Below, in pieces: positions 35,240-42,702 of a stretch of 64,000 nt of DNA. The stretch spans positions 204,225 through 268,224 of the forward strand of contig CAWAMM010000005.1 in the NCBI GenBank assembly GCA_963783145.1. Direction: 5' to 3'. This DNA comes from DATGKG01 sp963783145 (GTDB lineage Bacteria; Desulfobacterota; Binatia; Binatales; Binataceae). A model generated the notes under the pieces. It saw only the letters and a program-made list of their open reading frames with translations, did no database searches and was not told the origin of the DNA. How positions within the stretch are numbered: the first letter of the stretch is position 1; the number at the start of each line of letters is the position of its first letter. A program made the position numbers and the translations under genes.

Positions 35240-36712
35240 TCAGGCGTAGCGGAACAGCGCCATGAACCCAAAGTCCATGTGCTGTTGGATATGGCAGTGA
35301 AAGAGGCTGAGGCCGGGCTGGTCGGCGACCAGATCCACCGCGGTGCGTCCCCATGCGGGCACGATCACGGTATCTTTTTTGATGCCGGCCGTCGGCTTGC
35401 TATTGAGCTCGACTAGCTCGAACAGGTGCCGATGCATGTGCAGGGGGTGAGCATCGTCACTGCGATTGTGAAACACCAGCCGGTAGCGGCGTCCCTGCCG
35501 GAATACGAATTCTCCTTCATGCGGATATTGCTTGCCGTTGACGAGCCAGTGATTGATCCCGTTGGGACCCCCAGGCACTTTTTCAAAGACCATCTGGATG
35601 GTTTGGTCGGGCGCTTCATGCGCCGCGGTCTTGCCAAAGATTGTATAATCCCAGCGCGCCTTCGGAGGCGGAAGCCATTGCGCGCGCGGCTGTACCTGAT
35701 TGGCGTACTCCACCACGATGCCCAGGCCGGATTGCCGCGCGCCGTCGCGCAGCTCACCTAAAACCCACACCCCCGGGAGATTCATCTCCACGATCGCATC
35801 CACGCGCTCCCCGGGGGCGATCTCAATCACCTCGACCGGCCGCGGGGTGGGCACGGGATTACCGTCGAGAGCTATCACCTGAAAATGGTGACCGAATAAA
35901 CCTATGCGATGAATTTGCGAAGCGCTGGCGTTGAGCAGGTGCATCAGGATGCGCTGACCCGACTTCACGCGCAGCGGTTCTCCCGCACCGAGCATTTTGT
36001 CGTTGATTGAGTAAAGCGCAGCGCTGACTTCGAGCCCATTGGGACGCGGGTCTTTAGTGGCGGGTTTTTCGGGCATCGGGTCATTGGGATCCGCCGACCC
36101 CTCGTCCGGATCCATCGTGGTCAAGTAAGACTCCCAGTCGCGCAGTGCCAGAAAGACCTCCTGGTCGTAGCGTCCAGGGTCATTCGCGGAATCGATCATG
36201 AAAAACCCGAACTGGCCGGTGTAGGTGCCCCGATGCAGATCCATCATGGCTGCGGTGTGTGAGTGGTACCATCGCGAACCCGCTGGCCTGGCCACGAATT
36301 GATACCGCCGGCGGCCATGCGGGGGTACTGCGGGTGTACCTTCTTCCTCCACTCCGTCCACGTCCGAGGGAATGTGCAAACCGTGCCAATGCACGTATTC
36401 CGGAACGTCGGTGTCATTCACAACTTCTACGGTGACGCGCTGGCCCTCTCGCACCCGCAGCAAAGGACCGGGGACCTTATTGCTGTAGCCGATGGTGCTG
36501 ATTACAACCTGCGGGGCCAGCTCGACCATCATAGGCGCGATTTGCAAGGTGAAATCGGCCGGGGCCGCCAAGGTCGCCGCCATAGGATCCTGTGGCGGCC
36601 TCGGGCCTTGGGGGAGCGCCGGCGCGGCCTGCGCGAAAGCGGGCCGTAGCATGGCTGCCCTCGACGCGATCAAGGTGGCCCATCCAAACCGGATAAAATC
36701 CCTTCGGTTCAT
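35240..36712 (-). CDS. Multicopper oxidase (Tat-exported)
   Basis: Periplasmic oxidase of 490 residues. A twin-arginine signal (MNRRDFIRFGWATLIASRAA) directs folded export. Copper-ligand motifs: HWHGLHIPSDVDG, WYHSHTAAMMDLHRGTY, HPLHMHRHLFELVE and SLFHCHIQQHMDFGFMALF, giving the type 1 and the trinuclear type 2/3 sites. Three cupredoxin domains are expected at this length. Substrate unknown; copper or manganese oxidation or laccase-like activity are possible. ATG 36712 is chosen because it places the Tat motif at the N-terminus; ten upstream residues are excluded. Confidence 0.94.
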   Translation of the reverse strand: MNRRDFIRFGWATLIASRAAMLRPAFAQAAPALPQGPRPPQDPMAATLAAPADFTLQIAPMMVELAPQVVISTIGYSNKVPGPLLRVREGQRVTVEVVNDTDVPEYVHWHGLHIPSDVDGVEEEGTPAVPPHGRRRYQFVARPAGSRWYHSHTAAMMDLHRGTYTGQFGFFMIDSANDPGRYDQEVFLALRDWESYLTTMDPDEGSADPNDPMPEKPATKDPRPNGLEVSAALYSINDKMLGAGEPLRVKSGQRILMHLLNASASQIHRIGLFGHHFQVIALDGNPVPTPRPVEVIEIAPGERVDAIVEMNLPGVWVLGELRDGARQSGLGIVVEYANQVQPRAQWLPPPKARWDYTIFGKTAAHEAPDQTIQMVFEKVPGGPNGINHWLVNGKQYPHEGEFVFRQGRRYRLVFHNRSDDAHPLHMHRHLFELVELNSKPTAGIKKDTVIVPAWGRTAVDLVADQPGLSLFHCHIQQHMDFGFMALFRYA

Positions 36713-37158
36713 GCAATCTTTATCCCAGTTCCAAGAGCACAAGCCGAAGCGAGCTTCCGAGGGAGCGCTGGCGCTACGAAAATCGGCCCTCGGGGCGTTT
36801 GGCTTCTATTCTTCGCCGTTAGAGTTGTGGCTGAAGGTTCACAAACAGCGCGATGCTAACCGCCTCAACCCGGTATGTCCAACGTGTGGAACGTGGCGGC
36901 AGTGTCCTTGTGTGACCTTCACCGTCCGATCAGAAAAAGTATAAAGACACTTGCGCTGGGAAGATTGTCAACGCCGATTGAGTGTTGACCCACTTCGCCG
37001 GGAAAGTCGCCGAAGTAAGAACTGACCCGCCCACCGCGTTGCTGAACAGGGGGAGCGTCCCCCTCGCCACTCTCAAGGACCTCCTGGTACCAAGGTACAA
37101 TAGAGTCGGAGCGTCGATTTAACCAAAGTTAATCGAGAATCGTTCGATAAGGAGCGCA
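36713..37158. other. Intergenic region with IS21-like end remnant
   Basis: No convincing gene. At 36986-37033 it contains GTTGACCCACTTCGCCGGG and related bases, resembling a terminal sequence of IS21-family elements. A short hairpin follows (AGGGGGA/TCCCCCT, 37048-37064). The match is by eye. Confidence 0.45.
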
Positions 37159-37173
37159 ATGAATACACCATGA
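37159..37173 (+). promoter_or_regulatory. Four-codon leader minicistron before the HAD gene
   Basis: AAGGAG lies four bases before ATG 37159; the frame ATG AAT ACA CCA TGA ends by overlapping the ATG (37170) of the HAD phosphatase. The ribosome site is too far (15 bases) from the main start, so coupled translation is plausible. Confidence 0.4.
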
Positions 37174-38195
37174 ACTCTGGTCGGAAGATCCCGAAGCTGG
37201 CCGGCGCTTTCGTCATCGTCGTGTTTCTCGCGTTGAGTCTCCACGCAAACGCTCAGACACCAGCGCTTGCATCGTGGAACGACGGGCCAGCGAAACAGGC
37301 GATCGTTTCTTTCGTCAAAGAAGTTACAGACAAGTCTGGTACCAAATACGTCGAGCCTCAGGATCGGATTGCCACCTTCGATCAGGATGGCACTCTTTGG
37401 GTCGAACATCCCCTGTATGCTCAGGCCGCGTTTGCGCTAGCCCGAGTGCACGATCTGGCCGCCCAGCATCCCGAGTGGAAACAACGCGATCCGTTCAAAG
37501 CGGTTCTCGCGAACGACCGTGCGGCGATGGCCAAGTTCTCGGAATCGGACTGGGAAATTATCCTCGCAGCGACCCACGCCGGGATGACCACTGAAGCATT
37601 CCAGGCGCTGGTGAAGGAGTGGTTGGCAACGGCGAGGGATCCGAGATTTCATCGGCCTTATACAGCACTCGTCTATCAGCCGATGCTTGAGGTGATGGAT
37701 TACCTGCGCGCCAATGGATTCAAGACCTACATCGTCACCGGCGGCGGCCAGGAGTTCGTGCGGGTATACAGCGAAAGTGTTTATGGTATCCCGCCCGAGC
37801 AGGTCGTGGGATCGAGCATCCTAACCAAATACGAGTACCAGGACGGCAAACCGGTACTGATGCGGGAGCCGAAAGTGTTCTTCATCGACGACAATGCCGG
37901 CAAGCCCGTCGGGATCAACCTGTTTATCGGCAAGCGGCCCTATGCGGCGTTTGGCAACTCGCCCGGCGACAAGCAGATGCTGGAATGGACCCAGGCGGGT
38001 GATGGCGCGCGGTTGATGATGTTGGTCTTGCACGATGATCCCGCACGCGAGTACGCATACGGCCCCGCCGATGGCCTACCGGACACCAAAGTCGGTACGT
38101 TCACACAGGCGCTGTACGATGAGGCCAAGTCCAAGGGTTGGAACGTGATCAGCATGAAGAATGGCTGGAAGCGAATTTTCACTTTTAACAAATGA
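37170..38195 (+). CDS. Secreted HAD-family phosphatase
   Basis: 341 residues with a signal peptide (LAGAFVIVVFLALSLHANA). HAD motif I is IATFDQDGTLWVEHPLYAQ, motif II YIVTGGGQEFVRVY, and motif IV is in VFFIDDNAGKPVGINLF with FGNSPGDKQML. The family is the periplasmic haloacid-dehalogenase-like acid phosphatase type. It likely dephosphorylates a small molecule in the periplasm. Its start overlaps the stop of a four-codon leader. It is followed by a secreted 2H phosphoesterase, and the pair lies between IS21-like remnants. Confidence 0.9.
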   Translation: MNSGRKIPKLAGAFVIVVFLALSLHANAQTPALASWNDGPAKQAIVSFVKEVTDKSGTKYVEPQDRIATFDQDGTLWVEHPLYAQAAFALARVHDLAAQHPEWKQRDPFKAVLANDRAAMAKFSESDWEIILAATHAGMTTEAFQALVKEWLATARDPRFHRPYTALVYQPMLEVMDYLRANGFKTYIVTGGGQEFVRVYSESVYGIPPEQVVGSSILTKYEYQDGKPVLMREPKVFFIDDNAGKPVGINLFIGKRPYAAFGNSPGDKQMLEWTQAGDGARLMMLVLHDDPAREYAYGPADGLPDTKVGTFTQALYDEAKSKGWNVISMKNGWKRIFTFNK

Positions 38196-38252
38196 AGGCG
38201 ATTCGAGACATCCGCGGACGGTTTTACTCCTATCTAAAAAGTGGAGCATTAC

Positions 38253-38978
38253 ATGAACAGATTCGCGAAGTTCGCCTCAATCAGCGTTTGCCTGGCATCG
38301 TTGCTGGGCTATTGGGGAGCAGTCATGGCACAACAAAGTCCCATCACTGCCATCGACATAGCGCTGGAGCCGGATGCCACGATGGTGCAACACGCAGAAG
38401 CCGTCAACGCGCGCCTGCGCTCGGTGTTCCCGAAGGGCTTTTCGCTCGACGCGGCGCATCATCCGCACATCTCGATGTTGCAGCGTTACGTCCGCACGGC
38501 GGATCTCGACAAGATTTACGCCGCCGCCAGCAAAGTCCTCGAAAGCTACCATACTACCAGTTTTAAATTGAAGGCCTACAAATATTACTACCTTACCTCT
38601 CCGTCGCTGCCGGGCTTAGGCTTATCGGGCATTGTAGTGGAGACGACTCCCGAATTGGTGAAGCTGCAGAAGGATTTGATTGACGCCGTGGCGCCTTACA
38701 CGGTGCAGAGCGGAACCGCGGCCGCATTCGTCACCACTCCCGCTGCCCCCGATATCAATGAGGCGACGATCCACTACATCGAGGTATATGTGCCGGAGCA
38801 TTCCGGCGAGCATTTAGAGCTGCACGTTACCACCGGCCTTGCGCCAGTGGATTACCTGAAACGGATGGTCGCAGCACCGTTTGAGGATTTCACCTTCTCT
38901 CCGTCAGGAGCATCGGTTTTTCATCTCGGCAACTACGGAACGGCAGCGGCAAGACTCAAGGAATTGGACGTAAAGTGA
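38253..38978 (+). CDS. Secreted 2H phosphoesterase (2'-5' RNA ligase-like)
   Basis: 241 residues. An N-terminal signal peptide (MNRFAKFASISVCLASLLGYW, cleaved near VMAQQ) is followed by a 2H domain. The two H-x-T/S motifs are HHPHISMLQRYV and HLELHVTTGLAPV. 2H enzymes open cyclic phosphates or join/cleave 2',5' RNA bonds, and are usually cytoplasmic, so export is unusual. ATG 38253 has GGAG eight bases upstream. It follows the HAD phosphatase by 57 bases. Confidence 0.8.
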   Translation: MNRFAKFASISVCLASLLGYWGAVMAQQSPITAIDIALEPDATMVQHAEAVNARLRSVFPKGFSLDAAHHPHISMLQRYVRTADLDKIYAAASKVLESYHTTSFKLKAYKYYYLTSPSLPGLGLSGIVVETTPELVKLQKDLIDAVAPYTVQSGTAAAFVTTPAAPDINEATIHYIEVYVPEHSGEHLELHVTTGLAPVDYLKRMVAAPFEDFTFSPSGASVFHLGNYGTAAARLKELDVK

Positions 38979-39029
38979 GTCTTCTTAACCAAGGTCCCGA
39001 CCTGAGATACACCACTACAGGCTAGTGTT

Positions 39030-39150
39030 TGGCCACCTTCATTGGGAGCGAGGACTCGAGCCTTGCGTTTGTCTTTTAGTCGATAGCTGTCGCCATTGAT
39101 GCTCACAATCGTCGAATGATGCAGCACACGATCGAGCTAACAAGACAGGT
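39030..39150 (-). mobile_element. IS21-family IstB C-terminal remnant
   Basis: The minus strand encodes LDRVLHHSTIVSINGDSYRL followed by KDKRKA, the end of the IstB ATPase of IS21-type insertion sequences. The rest of the element is absent. Together with the IS21-like sequence at 36986-37033 it brackets the HAD and 2H genes. Confidence 0.7.
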
Positions 39151-39681
39151 CATCGAGGCGACATACGTGCCCCCCCCGGAAACCGCGGTTGCCGCCCGCG
39201 GAATTAGAACAAGCGACAGTTAAGGTTGCGACTTGGTGCGATCGGTGAAAGCGCCTCTCAGAAACGGGGATGCAATTGCGCTAGACCAACTTGCAGAGTT
39301 TTTCTTGCAACAGTTTTTTTTGCAACACATAAGCGTGTTAGCAGAGCAACAGCGCGGATCTCTCTCAAATTTCCGGTGGCCCTGAAAAAGTCTTGCCCGT
39401 CTTTGGCCGGACCTTAGGGCTTCCAGAGCTCCCATCATCAGATCGGCTCGTAGGAGTCCGAAAACATTAAGTTTTTGCGTTATTACGTTCAGGTCTGATT
39501 GTATAGTTTACCGTATAATGTGGCGCAATAGCCACTTTCTTGTAGCACCCAGGAGTCCAAGTTTCATTGGGGCATGCGATTTGCTGCATGCACCTATCGC
39601 GAAAGATGCCGGTTGAGTTCGAGTGAAATATCGGAAAACGGGATCAGAGCTAATCCGCGCGAATTCCCGAACGGGGGGAAT
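39151..39681. other. Gene-free region
   Basis: About 530 bases, poorer in GC than most of the window, without a recognisable gene. A TATAAT box at 39514-39519 (in CCGTATAATGTGG) is a possible promoter element for the small gene at 39682, but no good -35 was found. Confidence 0.4.
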
Positions 39682-39962
39682 ATGGCTACCAGGAAGAGGT
39701 CCAGAGGCAAAAGCCACAACTGGTGGGAAAAAATCAAGAGGTTTATTAGCCTTTTGGCTTCGCTGCTGACAATTTTAACCGTCGGGTGGGCCCTTCGAAA
39801 TTTTTGCCGATTGGCGCTCGCAGTGTCTTCGCCACCCTGTGGACGGCCCCTACTTCTAGCGCAACCGAGACACCCAAGGTGACCGCAACGCCTACTGCCG
39901 CCGCGGCGCAGGCCACGACGCCGATCGCGACCCCGCCGACGGACGGCGACCACGACGCTTAA
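39682..39962 (+). pseudogene. Small membrane protein with Thr/Pro/Ala tail, frameshifted
   Basis: ATG 39682 follows GGGGGGAAT. The frame encodes MATRKRSRGKSHNWWEKIKR and a hydrophobic helix (FISLLASLLTILTVGW), then loses sense. Adding one T to the T5 run near 39805 gives NFLPIGARSVFATLWTAPTS and the linker-like ETPKVTATPTAAAAQATTPI, ending at 39962. A basic start, one membrane helix and a Thr-Pro tail suggest an exported or anchored accessory protein; function unknown. Confidence 0.5.
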
Positions 39963-40129
39963 CAGTGCGAGTACCGCCAATCCTTCAAGAAGCGCGGGTT
40001 TTCTTGACCCGGCAATTCTTGGTGGCGGGCGCGGCGGCTACGTCATTATCCTGGTTCCCTCCTTCGGTGCGATGACAGATGGACGTGCCGACTCGCACTG
40101 AATTGGAATCCATCAGCGATCGGGGCATT

Positions 40130-40740
40130 TGGAAGCACCTTGGGCGCTGGTCGTGGTGCCAGGCATCGTGACCAGTGCCGCGCGTGCCCAATCTCTCAGT
40201 CTCATTACTTCGCAAGCGGCGCTAAATTCTAACGACAATGTGTCCTGGACCCAGCTGGGTCCGGGCAGTGCTCAAGCCCTCGGGGTCGAGCTTTAGCGCG
40301 ACCTCGGCCAACGATGACCAAGTGATAGTCAGCCGCAGCGGAACGAGCAGCATACTTGCGGTAAGCTGTCCCGCGTCATCCTGCAGTTGGGCCGGGTCGG
40401 AGATGCCTTCGGACGATACACTGAACTAGACTTCCAACGGCAACAATGGAGCGAATGGTCCTTTAACTGCCAGTTTTAGTCATCAGACCGGAGATGGAGC
40501 TTTCATCCCGGCCGACGGACCTTCGCAATTCAATGCACAGATTCAGGCCTACAATAGCGCCGGAGCTCTATTGGGAAGTCTCACTGAAGAGAGTGACTCC
40601 AAAGGAGAGGCGATCTTTATCGGAGTACTTGATCGTGCGGGTGCCCAGATATCGACCGTAGTTTTCAGCCTCGTCAGCGCAGAGCGGCCTACTTCCGACT
40701 TTGCGCTCGATAACCCGTTCCCGAAATTATCCAAGCATCC
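40130..40740 (+). pseudogene. Degenerate paralogue of the tandem-domain secreted protein
   Basis: A frame with a signal-like stretch (LVVVPGIVTSAARAQ) and SLSLITSQAALNSNDNVSWT matches the N-terminal domain of the gene at 42702-44903 (AVVTSQSAQGPNDTVSWSRL). The G4 run near 40281 is one base too long. Downstream it recovers ILAVSCPASSCSWAG, then a TAG replaces the Trp codon in the WTSNGNNG motif (near 40428), and SQFNAQIQAYNSAGALLGSL continues. With both an indel and a nonsense change it is best read as a real pseudogene. Confidence 0.72.
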
Positions 40741-40949
40741 ACCGCCTCAACTCCCTCCGACGTGGGCCTTCGATTCAGCAACGGCGTTGTCGATGCGAAA
40801 GCGACGGTCGGTTATCCGATGCGCACCATTCCACCATCAATCGCGTCGTTGCGCGTTATGCATTGCGTTGTCGCGCTACCCGTGGCATCGTCAGTGTGGG
40901 AAGAGTTTTTGGTGATAGCGCCCGCTCAGGTCAGGTACCCGGTCCAAGG

Positions 40950-41654
40950 ATGAGTCCGCCAACCGCTCGGTTTGCACGGATGGCGCGCTTTCTGCCCATC
41001 CTGATGATGGTCGGGTTCACCCTCATGATGGTGCCCAACTCCGGATGCGGCAAGGGAATCTTCCCCGAAGTAACCCCAACCATAACGGCGACCACGGTTC
41101 CCACCGAAACGGTGACCGCGACTGCGAGTACGCCGACCTCGACCGCACCAACCGCGACGGCGACCCCGCACGGCGCAGACGAACAGTTCAGCATGCGCGG
41201 AAGCGGGATCCAGGCCACGCCGATTGTGGGGACCTGCAATGGGTCTGGTTGTGGCGGGTCGACTAAGCATTGCGAATGCTTGAACTTCAGCGGCACGCTA
41301 CTCTCGACCGTAATCGGCGACTCAAACTGGACTGCGAATATCACGGTTAATGAGGACGACTGCACTGCCACCGGAACCTCCGCCGGATTTTGCTGCGTCG
41401 GCGACGGAACCTTCAACGCGACCAATGGGACCGGAAAGTCCGCCAACGCGCTGGCTTTATCCTTCACCGGAAATATTTGTGAAGATGCCAACGCCTCGCT
41501 GGATTCATCACTGCAGGCGCCATTCGAGATTCTGACTTCTACGAGCGGCGGAAAGTTCGCGAATTCAAATGGGACCGGACAAATCAATATTTTTACCAAC
41601 GGAACGAACGCCTACCTCACCGCATTGGGCCAAATCCAGCTAGGTAAACCTTGA
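40950..41654 (+). CDS. Secreted Cys-rich lipoprotein (paralogue 1)
   Basis: About 234 residues. The N-terminal hydrophobic region ends in the lipobox-like VPNSGC, followed by a Thr-Pro linker (TPTITATTVPTETVTATAST). The core domain has paired Cys motifs: GTCNGSGCGGSTKHCECLNF, TVNEDDCTATGTSAGFCCVG and ALSFTGNICEDANAS. The next gene encodes a close paralogue and starts inside this stop codon. I do not recognise the domain. The start may be ATG 40950 or ATG 40980; neither has a good ribosome site. Confidence 0.7.
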   Translation: MSPPTARFARMARFLPILMMVGFTLMMVPNSGCGKGIFPEVTPTITATTVPTETVTATASTPTSTAPTATATPHGADEQFSMRGSGIQATPIVGTCNGSGCGGSTKHCECLNFSGTLLSTVIGDSNWTANITVNEDDCTATGTSAGFCCVGDGTFNATNGTGKSANALALSFTGNICEDANASLDSSLQAPFEILTSTSGGKFANSNGTGQINIFTNGTNAYLTALGQIQLGKP

Positions 41655-42304
41655 TGTTTCAGTTCAAGATGATATCGCTCAGTTCGCTGGCCTTGTTGGG
41701 GTTCGGGAGCCTCGCGATCGCCGGCTCCAGTCATCCCGATGCCGCGACGGTGCGGGCAGCTTTTGAGAATCATGCTGCGAAGCGAGCGGCACAACCGGCC
41801 GCCGCAGCGACGCCGTCCGCATTGGTCACCTTCTCGATGCTCGGAAGCGCCACCTCGACCCTCGACGATACTGCAGCCTGCCCAGGTGTCACCTGCAACG
41901 GCTCCGGCGGTGATTGCAACTGTCTGACCTTGCAAGGAAGTCTTGATGGGACCGACGTGGGGAAGGCCACCTGGAATTCGACGGTAACCGTCAATGTTGA
42001 CGACTGCATCAACACCGGAACCACCGACGCTCAGGGTGGTGGTTTTTGCTGCTTCGCTGGAGGCCCGCTGAGCGCCTCGAGCGGTGCCAATACGCTTGCA
42101 ATGTCATTCACCGGGCTCTTATGCGAAGACCCCAACGCGGGAGATCAATTCAACGTCCAGGGTGGATTCATCATCATTGCCGGCGCGGGAAAGTTTGTTA
42201 ACTCGGCAGGTACTGGGCAGTTGGACATGTCGGTGGGAACCGATACCGCCGGAACTACCTATTTATCGGGAAATGGGCTGTTGCAGGTCGTCTCGCCCTT
42301 TTAG
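41654..42304 (+). CDS. Secreted Cys-rich protein (paralogue 2)
   Basis: 216 residues starting at an ATG that overlaps the preceding stop (TGATG), so the two paralogues are probably translated together. A signal peptide (MISLSSLALLGFGSLAIAG) is followed by a short Ala-rich linker and the same domain: CPGVTCNGSGGDCNCLTLQG, TVNVDDCINTGT, GGGFCCFAGG and AMSFTGLLCEDPNAG. The Cys pattern suggests disulphide bonds and export. The C-terminal part (GTTYLSGNGLLQVVSPF) resembles the end of paralogue 1. Function unknown. Confidence 0.75.
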   Translation: MFQFKMISLSSLALLGFGSLAIAGSSHPDAATVRAAFENHAAKRAAQPAAAATPSALVTFSMLGSATSTLDDTAACPGVTCNGSGGDCNCLTLQGSLDGTDVGKATWNSTVTVNVDDCINTGTTDAQGGGFCCFAGGPLSASSGANTLAMSFTGLLCEDPNAGDQFNVQGGFIIIAGAGKFVNSAGTGQLDMSVGTDTAGTTYLSGNGLLQVVSPF

Positions 42305-42606
42305 GGTTAGATGCCTGCTCGTTTGCGATAATTAATGGTTATACTTTCGATGGTGGGCTGATTCGACTACGCTGCGTCGGTAAAGTCCATCAATGCCGGA
42401 TTGCCATCCATCCTGCCTATGGATGCTGGATTTTTCAGCCTAGATCGTCTCAGATTATTACTTGCTCCAACGAACCGACGGTGGCACAATCTGGGCGTCT
42501 GAATCGGCCTCTGCGCCGATGGGGGAACGCCAAATCGAGCCTGCTGCATAGAGCCTAAGCCCTCGGCCTAGGATCGCAATCGCAGTGTTTGCTCGGGGGG
42601 GAACGC

Positions 42607-42702
42607 ATGAACGATACGCTGTTGTTGTCGATTAGCTTGCTCGTTCGCACTGCTTCCGATCGATACATTTCCTTTCGTCCCCTCTGGGAGGTGTGCCAGT
42701 GA
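42607..42702 (+). CDS. 31-residue leader ORF before the tandem-domain protein
   Basis: ATG 42607 follows GGGGGGGAACGC. The frame encodes MNDTLLLSISLLVRTASDRY and ends LWEVCQ with TGA (42700-42702) overlapping the ATG of the next gene (42702). This suggests translational coupling. No homology is recognisable and it may be only a leader. Confidence 0.4.
   Translation: MNDTLLLSISLLVRTASDRYISFRPLWEVCQ

Noticed and set aside
36711..37158. Intact IS21 element
   Set aside because: No istA or istB ORF is present; only short end-like and IstB C-terminal remnants are visible.
32811..40430. TAG codon reassignment to explain in-frame TAG codons
   Set aside because: The two TAGs replace different residues (Gln and Trp), neighbouring indels also exist, and intact genes use TAG as a normal stop.
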